Source: Bolinopsis microptera
Taxonomy: Eukaryota > Ctenophora > Tentaculata > Lobata > Bolinopsidae
Length of the DNA: 64,000 nucleotides
Assembly: GCF_026151205.1 (NCBI RefSeq)
Contig: NC_087080.1
Coordinates: forward strand, 1,256,268 to 1,320,267
Direction: 5' to 3'
The number at the start of each line of letters is the position of its first letter. Position 1 is the stretch's first letter. The notes beneath the pieces were generated by a model, which was given only the letters and a program-made list of their open reading frames with translations, was not told the DNA's origin and searched no databases. Made by a program: the position numbers and the translations under genes. Shown one piece after another: positions 51,123-63,960 of the stretch.

Positions 51123-52372
51123 ATCATCACTGCTAATTAACTAATTAACTGATGAACTAATTAACTTATTAACTTATTAACTTATTAACTAATCAACTAA
51201 TCAACTAATCAACTAATTAACTAATTAAGTAATGAACTTATTAACTAAATAACTTATTAACTAAATAACTTATTAACTAATTATCGTTATTCAACACAAG
51301 GATTTATTTTGTTCATTATATTGTTAAACCCAGGCTGCAAAAACGGTTGATGATAGTCAGACATGAAAACGACATAATATTAGTATCTCGAGCGGCTTGT
51401 GACTAGTTCCGGCTCACAAGGGAGTATCACCTCAATAAATGTAATATAGATTTGCTGTTTCAAACTAGTGACGTGGTTACTACATGGTTTACCGTCAGGA
51501 ATCTAGTTTATGTGTTTGTCCAGAATTGTACATCATTAAGCATTGAAGCACACAAATTATGGGTTAACACTTAAATCAAAACATAACTTACTGAAAACAA
51601 ACTTTCACGGTTAATATTTAACATAAACTTCTCCTAGAAATAAATTAACAAAACTTATCATGAATCATTCGCATATCTTATGATAATGTAAACATATTAA
51701 TCAAGCCAGATGTTTACTATTTTAGAACCTCTCCCTGAGCCCTTCGTAACCATTTTATACGTCATAGCTATTGAGTATACGTCATAGCTATTGAGTATAA
51801 GTTACAGTCAGCTTTTCCAAACCCCTCCCCTAACCTGACTGATATGCGAATATTTCATTTCTTATAATAATTTAGATCAAAACACTGGTACAAACAAGGT
51901 CACAATAAAAAAGATAAAATAAACTTTCGGTCCTATTTTTAGCTATTTAGCTATAAATTAAACTTCCGACCGGGTAACAAAAAAGAATACGCAATTATAT
52001 AATAAGGTAATGAAAGGGGAAGTAAATACGGGATAGTAAATATTATGAAGGAGCATGAAGGGGGATTTGTTTAAACATGTAAGTGATACGAAAATTTTGT
52101 TTTAGCAGAAGCTTTCAAAATACATGTATAAATCATCTTCAGCTAGGGATGATGTTGTGAAGGGGTGATTATATATAATTATGATGGAGTGGTGTAAATT
52201 ATTTAATTATGAGGGGTAGCTACTTACTTAAATACCTACTTACTGCCAATAGATTAAATGTAATTAAATATAATTAATTTAAGTAATGAATACTGTCATT
52301 TTAGTTTCTCGTAATTTTTAGTTGATAATAAATAAACTAGTTTCCTACCAAAGTCCCTATCAAGTATAATAA

Positions 52373-55300
52373 TTAGCTCAGACCGTTTCTGTATGTCCTG
52401 GAGGCTGTGACAAGCCCAGAGAAGAAGTTGAACGTCATAAAGGTGGTACCAGTAGAGACAAACGCCTGAAATAACACATTATTTATAACGTTATATTATA
52501 GTGTAATAGTTGTATTATATAATACACATTGAACTATATGACACATTTAGCTATAAAGTTAAAATATATAATTAGTTAAATGTACTAGTAATTTTTAATA
52601 GTCAGAAGCTAAATACTTAACAATAAATCTTTTACCGAAGCTAAGGTGGTTCATTATCAGATTATTTTATAACTTATTATAACCAAGCACTCAATATAAC
52701 AAATAATAACAAAATAAGATATAAATCCCCCATTAATCTACAAGTTCTGAAGATATCAGGTAAGATCTGACCTTTAGTAAGCTAGGCAAAGCACCCTTGT
52801 AGAAGCCGAGTATACCCTCGTGTTTGTACACTGTTGTAACACAATGAACAAGTCCCTTGTAAACTGGTACACTTTCTAACCCTCCCTCTTCTATCACCTT
52901 TCTAAATCCTTGTACCTGTACAGTTACCATAGTTACACTACTAGTTACTATAGTTACACCATAGTTACTCTCTAACCCTCCCTCCTGTATCACCTTTCTA
53001 AATCCTTGTACCTGTACAGTTACCATAGTAACACTACTAGTTACTATAGTTACACCATAGTTACTCTCTAACCCTCCCTCCTGTATCACCTTTCTAAATC
53101 CTTGTACCTGTACAGTTACCATAGTTACACTACTAGTTACTATAGTTACACCATAGTTACTCTCTAACCCTCCCTCCTGTATCACCTTTCTAAATCCTTG
53201 TACCTGTACAGTTACCATAGTAACACTACTAGTTACCATAGTTACACTTCTAGTTACCATAGTTACACTACTAGTTGCCATAGTTACACTACTAGTTACC
53301 ATAGTTGCACTACTAGTTACCATAGTTGCACTACTAGTTACCATAGTTGCACTACTAGTTACCATAGTTACACTACTAGTTACTATAGTTACACTACTAG
53401 TTACCATAGTTACACTACTAGTTACCATAGTTACACTACTAGTTACTATAGTTACATTAATAGTTACCATAGTTACACTACCAGTTATTATCAGCTCATT
53501 TCTAAAAGTCAGTGCATTGTCCCAACATTACATCACCTTGAATCACGACTTTTATTCACTACTAGTTACCATAGCTACAACACCTTTACAACACTACTAG
53601 TTTTATTCACTACTAGTTACCATAGTTACAACACCTTTACAACACTACTAGTTTTATTCACTACTAGTTACCATAGTTACAACACCTTTACATTTTACAA
53701 CACTACTAGTTTTATTCACTACTAGTTACCATAACTTTACAACACCTTTACAACACTACTAGTTTTATTCACTACTAGTTACCATAATTACAACACCTTT
53801 ACAACACTACTAGTTTTATTCACTACTAGTTACCATAGCTACAACACCTTTACAACACTACTAGTTTTATTCACTACTAGTTACCATAGTTACAACACCT
53901 TTACAACACTACTAGTTTTATTCACTACTAGTTACCATAGTTACAACACCTTTACATTTTACAACACTACTAGTTTTATTCACTACTAGTTACCATAACT
54001 TTACAACACCTTTACAACACTACTAGTTTTATTCACTACTAGTTACCATAGTTACAACACCTTTACAACACTACTAGTTTTATTCACTACTAGTTACCAT
54101 AGTTACAACACCTTTACAACACTACTAGTTTTATTCACTACTAGTTACCATAGTTACAACACCTTTACAACACTACTAGTTTTATTCACTACTAGTTACC
54201 ATAGTTACAACACCTTTACAACACTACTAGTTTTATTCACTACTAGTTACCATAGTTACAACACCTTTACAACACTACTAGTTTTATTCACCTGTAATCG
54301 TTTCTTTGTAACGTCAAAGGGAAGGACTGCACATTTGGCGAACACTCCAGAAACTGCTCCAAAAAGGAAACTCTCTTTGTTTGATAAACGCTCCTTTTCT
54401 ATAGCTTGCACCCTGTACAGTTACCATAGTTACAACACTAGTTACACAAAAAGGAAACTCTCTTTGTTCGATAAACGCTCCTTTTCAATAGCTTGCACCC
54501 TGTACAGTTACCATAGTTACAACACTAGTTACCATAGTTACAACACTAGTTACCATAGTTACAACACTATTTCCAAGTTACATATTTTCCTATTACCCCC
54601 GTACAGTTACCAAAGTTTTCAACCCTAGTTACCTTGTACATTAGTTACAAAATTCCCCGTACGTTTTTCCAAGTTAAAAAACACTTACTGTTACACTTGT
54701 TACTTTGTACAGGATGTCAAGGTCAAGGTTTTCCAAAACTTTGGGGGGGTTTAAAATTTTTAAAAAAAAAAAAAACCTAACAACCAAGTAGGTTTATATA
54801 GATTTATAATGTCTTTTTGTGTATTTTAAAATGTATTTATAAGACATTAGTGGGGATTTTGTAGTTAAGGTGTTTAGTGAAATTTTTAGTGGTTTTAAAG
54901 GTAAATTTTTGGTTTACTTGGGGTAAGTGTTCAAGAACAAAAAGCCCCAACTGTAAGCGCACTTTGGAACCACTTGCAGGGGAATTAGGTATTAAAAAAA
55001 CCTGTAGAAACCTCTAAATTTTAAGTGTATTTTAGTTATTTATAGTTTTATTTATAGTGTATTTACTTGGTTAGAGTTTTACAAGAACTTTTCCACGAAA
55101 ATGAAGGGAACCATTTGGGAAAAACTTGAGGGATTAGGTTTTAAACCTCTTTAAAAACCCCTTTAAATCTTATGTGTATTTTTCTTTTTTTTGTATTTAA
55201 GTGTAGGGATTTTTGTGTATTCATGTGTTTTAAGTGTTTTAAGGTAATTTACTTGGGAAAGGGATTTTAAAAAGAAAAAAAAACCCCGAACGAAGGAACA

Positions 55301-58300
55301 TGGGAACCCTTGAGGAGGATGGGGATTAAACCCCTTAGAAATTTTAAAAACTTACCAATGTTTTTTAATTTTAATGGTTTTTTTTTGATTTTTAAAGTGT
55401 ATTTATAGTGTTTTTTAAAATGTAATTTAATGTAATTTATTGGTTTATTTTAGTTATTTACTTGGTTAGAGTAGTATACAAAACTATAAGCCCCGAACTG
55501 AGGAAGCACGGGGGAACCACTGCGGGGAATTGGTTTAAACCTCTGTAAAGCCCAAAATCTTTCAGGGGATTTACTATTTATAGTTATTTTTTAGGTTTTA
55601 AATTATTATGTGTTTTACTTTTGGATAAGGATTTTTTTAAAAAACATAAGCCCCGAAAAGTAGGGGAAACCTGGTTTTCCACTTCAGGGTTGGTTTTAAA
55701 CCTTTGAAGCCTCTAAATTTTTAGGGTTTTTTTTAAGTGTTCTATAGGAATTTTTAGTTTTTTTTATAGTGTATTTTTTTTTTGGTGTTTTATAGGTATT
55801 TTTCTTGGGGTAGAGTAGTAACAAAAAACAAAAAAAGCCACGAACTGAGAGAACACTGGGGGAAACCCCTTGGGAGGAGATTAGTAAATTTTAAACCTTT
55901 TGTAAAGGGGCCCCTAATCTTATAGTTATTTTCTATTTATAGTGTTTTTAGAATTTTTGTGGATTTAAAGTGTTTTTATAGTGTTTTTAGTGTATTAAAG
56001 TGTTTTTATAGGTATTTACTATTTATAGTGTATTTACTTGGTAAAGGTAAACAAAAACTATAACCCCCGAACTGCAGAGAACCTGGAACCACTGCTAATT
56101 TTTGGGAAAACCTCTTTTAAACCCAAATTTATAGTGTATTTAATTTTTTTGATTTTTAGGATTTTGTGTTTATAGTGTATTTTTAGTGTAAGTTTTAGGT
56201 ATTTTAAAAATTATTTGTGATTTACTTTGGGTAGAGGAGAAAACAAAACTATAAGCCACGAACTGTAGGGGAAGCATGGGGGAAACTTTTCAGGAATTGG
56301 GAAAAAACCCTTTGAAAAAATAAAAAAAAAAAAACAAGGAAAATTTTTAAAAAGGAAAATTAAGGGAGTTTTTAATTTTTTAAAAAAAAAAAAAAAAACA
56401 AGGGAAAAAGAAAAAAAAGTTTATTTAAAAAGGAAAGGGAAAAAAAAAAAAAAGGAAGGTAAGAGGGGGAAAAAAAAAAAAAAAAAAAAGGAAAAAAAAA
56501 AAAAAATAGAAAAAAAAAGGGGAAAGAAAAAGGAGAAAGGGAAAAAAAAAAAAATTTGGGAAAAAAATTTAAAAAAAAGGAAAAAAGGTAAAAAAGGAAA
56601 AAGGGAAAAAAAAAAAAAAGGAAAAAAAAAAAGGGGAAAAAAAAAAAAAAAAAGAAAACAAGAATAAAAAAAAAAACTTTAGAGAAAGAAGGGAAAAATT
56701 TGGAAAGGGGGGTTTTTTTTGGGTTTTTTTATTAATTTGTAGGGGAAATTAAAAATTTTTAGTGAATTTAAATTTTGTGTATTTTAATAGTTTATTTATA
56801 GGTATTTTTGTGTTTTTACTTGGTATAGAGGGAGTTAAAAAAGAACTATAACCCCGCAGTAGGGGAAGCACGGGGACCACTTGCGGGGATTAGGGAATTA
56901 AAACCTCTGTAGAACCCCTAAATCTTTTTGGTATTTTTAGTGTATTTATAAATGTATTTTATAGTGATTTTACTTGGGTTTGGGGAGAACAAGAACTATA
57001 AGCCCCGAACGGGGGAAACCCCTGGGTACCATTGCAGGGGATTAAAGGGATTAAACCCCCTGTAGAAACCTTAAATCTTATAGTTATTTTATAGTTTATT
57101 AATGGTTTTTTAGTGTATTTAAGTGTATTTACTTGGTATAAGGAGTTACAAGAAAAAATTTTGCCCCCAAATTTTAGGGAAACACTGGGTACCACATGCA
57201 GGGGATTAGTATTAAACCTCTGGAAAAACCCTAAATCTTAAATGATTTTTTGTGATTTTTTAGTGTATTTTATGGTATTTTTTTCTTTTGGGATAGAGAT
57301 AACAAGAACTATAAAGCCCCGAACTGTAGGGAAACACGGGAAAACCCCTTGCAGGAGATTTTTATTTTTAAAACCCTGAGAACCTCTAAATCTTATAGTG
57401 TATTTATATTTATTTTTAAAGGTTAATTTTAGGTGTTTACTTGGTAAGAGAGTATCAAGAACTATAAGCCCCAACTGTAGGAACACTGGGAAAACCCCTT
57501 TGGGGAATTTTAAGGTATTAAAACCTTGTGAAAACCCCAAAACTAATATTTTTAAGTTTTTTTTTATAATGTATTTTTATAGGGTTGTAAAAAGTGTTTT
57601 ATAGTGGTAAATTTTATTTTGGTTATTTATAGTGGGGGGGGGGGGGGTTTTTTATAGTGGGAAATTTTAAAATTTTATTTAATATAGTGTATTTATTGGT
57701 TTTAGAAAAAGGGTTAAAACAAAAAATAAAAAAACCCCAAATTTTCAGGGAAGCACTGGGAAGCACTTGCAGGGATTAGTTTACCCTCTGGAAGCCTCTA
57801 AATCCCTCCTTTTGGGGTAAAGAAAGCTTCCCCTTTTTCTCGGGACTCTGCAAAGGGGGGGAGGTTTTGGTTTTAAAAGTAATAAATAAGGTTGGGGTAT
57901 TCAAAAAGAAATTCATACTTGCTTACTCAGACGTTTTAAAAAATAGGAAAAAAAACGACAGTAAAAAATTTAATTTTAAATATTATATCAAAAAAATACT
58001 ATAAATTTTCAAAAAATTAAAGGACTAGGAGGGGGCTTCATTAAAGTTGTGGCGCTGCAACCATTCTCGTCTCACAGTTTTAAGAGGCTCGAGAAAAGTC
58101 CCCCGCCCGCCCCCTACCCTCCTGATACAAAACTGAAACAAATAAACCTTTTTAAATAAAAAAATACACTAACCCCGCTCTCCTCCGATACAAAACTGAA
58201 ACAAATACATAATAACACTACATCCCCGCTACTCCACCTATAAATACCACTACAAAATAATCCCGCTACTCCTCCTGATACAAAACTGAAACAAATACAC

Positions 58301-60874
58301 TATAAATACACTATAAATACACTACATCCCCGCTACTCCTCCTGATACAAAACTGAAACAAATACACTATAAATACACTATAAATACACTACGTCCCCGC
58401 TACTCCTCCTGATACAAAACTGAAACAAATACACTAAAAATACACTATAAATACACTATAAATACACTACGTCCCCGCTACTCCTCCTGATACAAAACTG
58501 AACAAATACACAAAAATACACTATAAATACACTACATCCCCGCTACTCCTCCTGATACAAAACTGAAACAAATACACTATAAATACACTATAAATACAAT
58601 ACGTCCCCGCTACTCCTCTGATACAAAACTGAAACAAATACACTATAAATACACTATAAATACACTACATCCCCGCTACTCCTCCTGATACAAAACTGAA
58701 ACAAATACACTATAAATACACTATAAATACACTACATCCCCGCTACTCCTCCTGATACAAAACTGAAACAAAAACTCTATAAATACACTATAAATACACT
58801 ACATCCCCGCTACTCCTCCTGATACAAAACTGAAACAAATACACTATAAATACACTATAAATACACTACATCCCCGCTACTCCTCCTGATACAAAACTGA
58901 AACAAATACACTATAAATACACTATAAATACACTATAAATACACTACGTCCCCGCTACTCCTCCTGATACAAAACTGAAACAAATAGCTTGTTAACCTAA
59001 CTTCCTTATCGGACATGACTAAACAAATGTGGTCTTAAAATATTATGTTTAGTGTTCACCTACCTAACAAGAGGTTAGTGTTCACCTACCTAACAAGAGG
59101 TTAGTGTTCACCTACCTAACAAGAGGTTAGTGTTCACCTACCCAACAAGAGGTTAGTGTTCACCTACCCAACAAGAGGTTAGTGTTCACCTACCTAACAA
59201 GAGGTTAGTGTTCACCTACCTAACAAGAGGTTAGTGTTCACCTACCTAACAAGAGGTTAGTGTTCACCTACCTAACTAAGAGGTTAGTGTTCACCTACCT
59301 AACAAGAGGTTAGTGTTCACCTACCTAACAAGAGGTTAGTGTTCACCTACCTAACAAAAGGTTAGTGTTCACCTACCTAACAAGAGGTTAGTGTTCACCT
59401 ACCTAACAAGAGGTTAGTGTTCACCTACCTAACAAGAGGTTAGTGTTCACCTACCTAACAAGAGGTTAGTGTTCACCTACCTAACAACAGGTTAGTGTTC
59501 ACCTACCTAACAACAGGTTAGTGTTCACCTACCTAACAAGAGGTTAGTGTTCACCTACCTAACAAGAGGTTAGTGTTCACCTACCTAACAACAGGTTAAT
59601 GTTCACCTACCTAACAAGAGGTTAGTGTTCACCTACCTAACAAGAGGTTAGTGTTCACCTACCTAACAAGACGTTACTGTTCACCTACCTAACAAAAGGT
59701 TAGTGTTCACCTACCTAACAAGAGGTTAGTGTTCACCTACCTAACAAGAGGTTAGTGTTCACCTACCTAACAAGAGGTTAGTGTTCACCTACCTAACAAG
59801 AGGTTAGTGTTCACCTACCTAACAAGAGGTTAGTGTTCACCTACCTAACAAGAGATTAGTGTTCACCTACCTAACTTGTTAGGTAGGTGAACACTAATCT
59901 CTTGTTAGGTAGGTGAACACTAAGAGGTTAGTGTTCACCTACCTAACAAGAGGTTAGTGTTCACATACCTAACAACAGGTTAGTGTTCACCTACCTAACA
60001 AGAGGTTAGTGTTCACCTACCTAACAAGAGGTTAGTGTTCACCTACCTAACAAGAGGTTAGTGTTCACCTACCTAACAAGAGGTTAGTGTTCACCTACCT
60101 AACAAGAGGTTAGTGTTCACCTACCTAACAACAGGTTAGTGTTCACCTACCTAACAACAGGTTAGTGTTCACCTACCTAACAAGAGGTTAGTGTTCACCT
60201 ACCTAACAAGAGGTTAGTGTTCACCTACCTAACAAGAGGTTAGTGTTCACCTACCTAACAAGAGGTTAGTGTTCACCTACCTAACAAGAGGTTAGTGTTC
60301 ACCTACCTAACAAGAGGTTAGTGTTCACCTACCTAACAAGAGGTTAGTGTTCACCTACCTAACAAGAGATTAGTGTTCACCTACCTAACTTGTTAGGTAG
60401 GTGAACACTAATCTCTTGTTAGGTAGGTGAACACTAAGAGGTTAGTGTTCACCTACCTAACAAGAGGTTAGTGTTCACATACCTAACAACAGGTTAGTGT
60501 TCACCTACCTAACAAGAGGTTAGTGTTCACCTACCTAACAAGAGGTTAGTGTTCACCTACCTAACAAGAGGTTAGTGTTCACCTACCTAACAAGAGGTTA
60601 GTGTTCACCTACCTAACAAGAGGTTAGTGTTCACCTACCTAACAAGAGGTTAGTGTTCACCTACCTAACAAGAGGTTAGTGTTCACCTACCTAACAAGTG
60701 GTTAGTGTTCACCTACCTAACAACAGGTTAGTGTTCACCTACCTAACAAGAGGTTGAGTATCAGGAGAGCGGCCAGGAAAGAGTTCCTCTATCACGTGAC
60801 TAACTTTAGTGAACATTCCGAACTGTACAGCTCCGTACACTACTGATAGTAGCTGGGAGGCGGTGTGCCCTTTC
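52373..60874 (-). CDS. SLC25A19: Second, partial SLC25A19 copy (exons 9 to 4)
   Basis: Minus-strand exons clearly present: exon 9 52465-52373, exon 8 52915-52772 (VIEEGG where the left copy has VIQEGG), exon 7 54412-54292 and exon 4 60874-60743. Each has the same length as its left counterpart with intact splice sites. Exon 6 (about 57730-57850) and exon 5 (about 58045-58135) are recognisable but full of indels in a stretch of poor sequence. Exons 1-3 lie beyond the contig end at 62011. It is incomplete because of assembly, so calling it a pseudogene is not justified. Confidence 0.8.
52916..53485 (-). repeat. Exon 8 partial copies and GTTACCATAG array
   Basis: Three tandem copies of the exon 8 start (TATCACCTTTCTAAATCCTT on plus) alternate with GTTACCATAGTTACACTACT units. 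A pure array of that 21-bp unit follows. In one frame the array encodes repeated SYHSYTT, in the other TMVTSSV; neither is a gene. Confidence 0.92.
53560..54290 (-). repeat. 57-bp array in SLC25A19 intron 7
   Basis: A tandem unit TTTTATTCACTACTAGTTAC, then CATAGTTACAACACCTTTACAACACTACTAG as spacer. There are about 13 copies with a few ATTTTACAAC variants. It ends at the exon 7 donor (ACCTGTAATCG). The left copy has only one such unit (34984-35040), so this array expanded on one version. Confidence 0.88.
54570..58140. other. Low-quality, homopolymer-corrupted sequence
   Basis: The clean exon 6 array expected here is recognisable (ACTATAAGCCCCGAACTG-type fragments about every 200 bp) but riddled with homopolymer extensions, deletions and garbled blocks. 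A purine/poly-A stretch sits at about 56300-56690. Sequence on both sides is clean. This is consensus failure over a long repeat, not biology, and gene structure inside should not be trusted. Confidence 0.85.
58141..58990 (-). repeat. Exon 5 acceptor-junction array, inverted version
   Basis: Counterpart of 29684-30841: units of GATACAAAACTGAAACAAAT with ACTATAAATACACT spacers and CCCCGCTACTCCTC. There are about 14 readable copies, fewer than the ~21 in the left version, with mostly two or three spacer units each. Confidence 0.9.
59048..60760 (-). repeat. 26-bp array of the SLC25A19 exon 4 donor junction, about 65 copies
   Basis: The unit TTAGTGTTCACCTACCTAAC plus AAGAGG is the reverse complement of the exon 4 end CCTCTTGTTAG, its donor gtaggt and a few intronic bases. 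The left copy of the gene has this junction once. Two short stretches (about 59875-59922 and 60389-60437) are inverted relative to the rest and lie ~514 bp apart, showing a higher-order duplication. Confidence 0.95.
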
Positions 60875-60884
60875 CTGATAGGGT

Positions 60885-62011
60885 GTTTACTTTAAGGGGT
60901 AGGGTGTTTACTTTAAGGGGTAGGGTGTTTACTTTAAGGGGTAGGGTGTTAACTTTAAGGGTTAGGGTGTTTACTTTAAGGGGTAAGGTGTTTACTTTAA
61001 GGGGTAGGGTGTTTACTTTAAGGGGCAGGGTGTTTACTTTAAGGGGTAGGGTGTTTACTTTAAGGGGTAGGGTGTTTACTTTAAGGGGTAGGGTGTTAAC
61101 TTTAAGGGTTAGGGTGTTTACTTTATGGGGTAGGGTGTTTACTTTAAGGGGTAGGGTGTTTACTTTATGGGGTAGGGTGTTTACTTTAAGGGGTAGGGTG
61201 TTTACTTTAAGGGGTAGGGTGTTTACTTTATGGGGTAGGGTGTTTACTTTATGGGGTAGGGTGTTTACTTTAAGGGGTAGGGTGTTTACTTTAAGGGGTA
61301 GGGTGTTTACTTTATGGGGTAAGGTGTTTACTTTAAGGGGTAGGGTGTTTACTTTAAGGGGTAGGGTGTTTACTTTAAGGGGTAAGGTGTTTACTTTATG
61401 GGGTAGGGTGTTTACTTTAAGGGGCAGGGTGTTTACTTTAAGGGGTAGGGTGTTTACTTTAAGGGGTAGGGTGTTTACTTTAAGGGGTAGGGTGTTTACT
61501 TTAAGGGGTAGGGTGTTTACTTTAAGGGGTAGGGTGTTTACTTTATGGGGTAGGGTGTTTACTTTAAGGGGTAGGGTGTTTACTTTATGGGGTAGGGTGT
61601 TTACTTTATGGGGTAGGGTGTTTACTTTAAGGGGTAGGGTGTTTACTTTATGGGGTAGGGTGTTTACTTTAAGGGGTAGGGTGTTTACTTTAAGGGGTAG
61701 GGTGTTTACTTTATGGGGTAGGGTGTTTACTTTAAGGGGTAGGGTGTTTACTTTAAGGGTAGGGTGTTTACTTTATGGGGGTAGGGTGTTTACTTTATGG
61801 GGTAGGGTGTTTACTTTAAGGGGTAGGGTGATTACTTAAGGGGTAGGGTGTTTACTTTAAGGGGTAGGGTGTTCTACTTTAAGGGGTAGGGTGTTTACTT
61901 TAGGGGTAGGGTGTTTACTTTAAAGGGGTTGGGTGTTTACTTAGGGTAGGGTGTTTACTTTAAGGGATAGGGTGTTTACTTTAAGGGGTAGGGTGTTTAC
62001 TTTAAGGGGTA
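60885..62011 (+). repeat. 21-bp array, inverted version, open at the gap
   Basis: The same unit as 26597-29465 on the opposite strand (AGGGTGTTTACTTTAAGGGG plus T). It has its own variants, notably TTTATGGGG, rare in the left version. About 53 copies are present before the N gap, with small indels increasing in the last 200 bp. Confidence 0.97.
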
Positions 62012-62111
62012 NNNNNNNNNNNNNNNNNNNNNNNNNNNNNNNNNNNNNNNNNNNNNNNNNNNNNNNNNNNNNNNNNNNNNNNNNNNNNNNNNNNNNNNNN
62101 NNNNNNNNNNN
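62012..62111. other. 100-N assembly gap
   Basis: A second gap of exactly 100 Ns. It truncates the 21-bp array on its left. Sequence to its right is unrelated to SLC25A19 intron 3 or its upstream exons, so this join is also a scaffold join. Confidence 1.
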
Positions 62112-62319
62112 AAATTTTAATTAATTTTTAAAAGCCTGCAGCAGCAACAAGTTAGTTACCATGGTTACACTAATAATTACACATAATTACCATGGTTACA
62201 CTAGTAATTACACCCCATGGTTTAGCAACAAGTTATGAAGTTAGTCCTTCTGGACATTTTACTAAGAAACGTCTGATCATTATTTAATCAGCTGATTATA
62301 GGTGACATGAGACCAAATT

Positions 62320-63620
62320 GAGGTACTGGAAGTCAAAATCCCGGAGAAAATGGAAAATCATATTGTCCCAATCTCTGTCCCATTTTCAGTTTTTGAGGAT
62401 GAAATTTCCAGGACCGAAATTTTACAGTTTTGACTGATTTTTTCACCTGCAACTAATTAGTAAGTCAACTATAGATGCCAAATGACACGATTGAGGTGCT
62501 GGAAGTTTGATTTCGGTCGGAGGAAGCCCACAGCAGACCGCTTGACAAGACGAAAAGTTGTATTTTCAAAATCCTGTCCCATTTTCAAATATGAAATTTC
62601 TTGAACACAAATTTGACAGAATGGATAAAATTTTTGCCTGGAAACCAATTAGTCATTTTATTGATGATGGTATGAAACCAAATCGAGGTACTGGGAGTTA
62701 AAATGCCGAATAAAATTGCAAAGTCATATTGTCCCAATCTCTGTCCCATTTTCAGTTTTTGAAGATGAAATTTCCAGGACCAAAATTTTACAGTTTTAAC
62801 TGATTTTTTCACCTGCAACCAATTAGTAAGTCAACTATAGATGCCAAATGACACGATTGAGGTGCTGGAAGTTTGATTTCGGTCGGAACAAGCCCACAGC
62901 AGACCGCTTGACAAGACGAAAAGTTGCATTTTCAAAATCCTGTCCCATTTTCAAATATGAAATTTCTTGAACACAAATTTGACAGAATGGATAAAATTTT
63001 TGCCCGGAAACCAATTAGTCAGTTTATTGATGATGGTATGAAACCAAATTGAGGTACTGGGAGTTAAAATGCCGAATAAAATTGCAAAGTCATATTGTCC
63101 CAATCTCTGTCCCATTTTCAGTTTTTGAAGATGAAATTTCCAGGACCGAAATTTTACAGTTTTGACTGATTTTTTCACCTGCAACCAATTAGTAAGTCAA
63201 CTATAGATGCCAAATGACACGATTGAGGTGCTGGAAGTTTGATTTCGGTCGGAGGAAGCCCACAGCAGACCGCTTGACAAGACGAAAAGTTGTATTTTCA
63301 AAATCCTGTCCCATTTTCAAATATGAAATTTGTTGAACACAAATTTGACAGAATGGATAAAATGTTTGCCCGGAAACCAATTTATCAATTTATTGATGAT
63401 GGTATGAAATCAAATTGAGGTACTGGGAGTCAAAATGCCGAATAAAATTGCAAAATCATATTGTCCCAAGAGATGAAATTTCCAGGAGAGATGAAATTTC
63501 CAGGACCGAAATTTTACAGTTTTGACTGATTTTTTCACCTGCAACCAATTAGTAAGTCAACTTTAGATGCCAAATGACACGATTGAGGTGTTGGAAGTTT
63601 GATTTCGAGAGAAAGCATTA
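62320..63620. repeat. 366-bp satellite, about 3.5 copies
   Basis: Tandem units of 366 bp, measured between successive CACCTGCAAC blocks at 62444, 62810 and 63176 (next at 63536 after a 6-bp shorter unit). Characteristic segments are AATGACACGATTGAGGTGCT, CCCATTTTCAAATATGAAAT and CAGGACCGAAATTTTACAGT. Related half-units occur within each copy. The minus-strand ORFs of 77 codons inside are by-products. No relation to other repeats in the window was seen. Confidence 0.92.
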
Positions 63621-63784
63621 GAAAATGAAATCTAAATTTTCAAATTCTGTATCATTTTAAACGAATATAATATCTCAAAATGATCTTTAAAAGTTATCCA
63701 GTCAAAATTGCATCAAACAGTGCAAGTGACTATCATATTATGCATACACAACTCCAATATAAAGCGAATGAACTAAGAGATGAT

Positions 63785-63960
63785 ATTCCATAGTTACCAT
63801 AGTTACACTACTAGTAACCATAGTTACACTACTAGTAACTATAGTTACACTACTAGTAACTATATATAGTTACACTACTAGTAACTATAGTTACACTAAT
63901 AATTACACATAGTTACACTAATAATTACACATAGTTACACAACTAGTTACACATAGTTAA
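63785..63960. repeat. GTTACACTACTAGTAACTATA array at the window end
   Basis: Units of TAGTTACACTACTAGTAACT then TAATAATTACACA. It is the same repeat family as in the SLC25A19 introns, although this contig is otherwise unrelated. It shows that the family is genome-wide. The last bases (CCCCCCCCCAG then ACATCTC) could be an acceptor, but no exon can be supported at the edge. Confidence 0.85.

Larger units (their letters stand above)
47311..62011 (-). repeat. Inverted copy of 44974 back to about 26.6 kb
   Basis: From 47311 outward the sequence is the reverse complement of the left contig reading back from 44974. It carries the unrecognised gene, intergenic DNA, SLC25A19 exons 9, 8 and 7, corrupted 6 and 5, exon 4, and finally the 21-bp array of intron 3. 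Unique sequence is very similar but not identical (scattered substitutions, indels, array-length differences, one large insertion). It fits an alternative haplotype placed in reverse, or a true inverted duplication. Confidence 0.93.

Noticed and set aside
52733-53725. ORFs rich in SYHSYTT or TMVTSSV
   Set aside because: Both are translations of the GTTACCATAGTTACACTACT array. One merely runs on into genuine SLC25A19 exon 8 codons.
62585-63184. Two identical 77-codon minus-strand ORFs
   Set aside because: They are the same stretch of consecutive 366-bp satellite units. No domain was recognised and the third unit breaks the frame.
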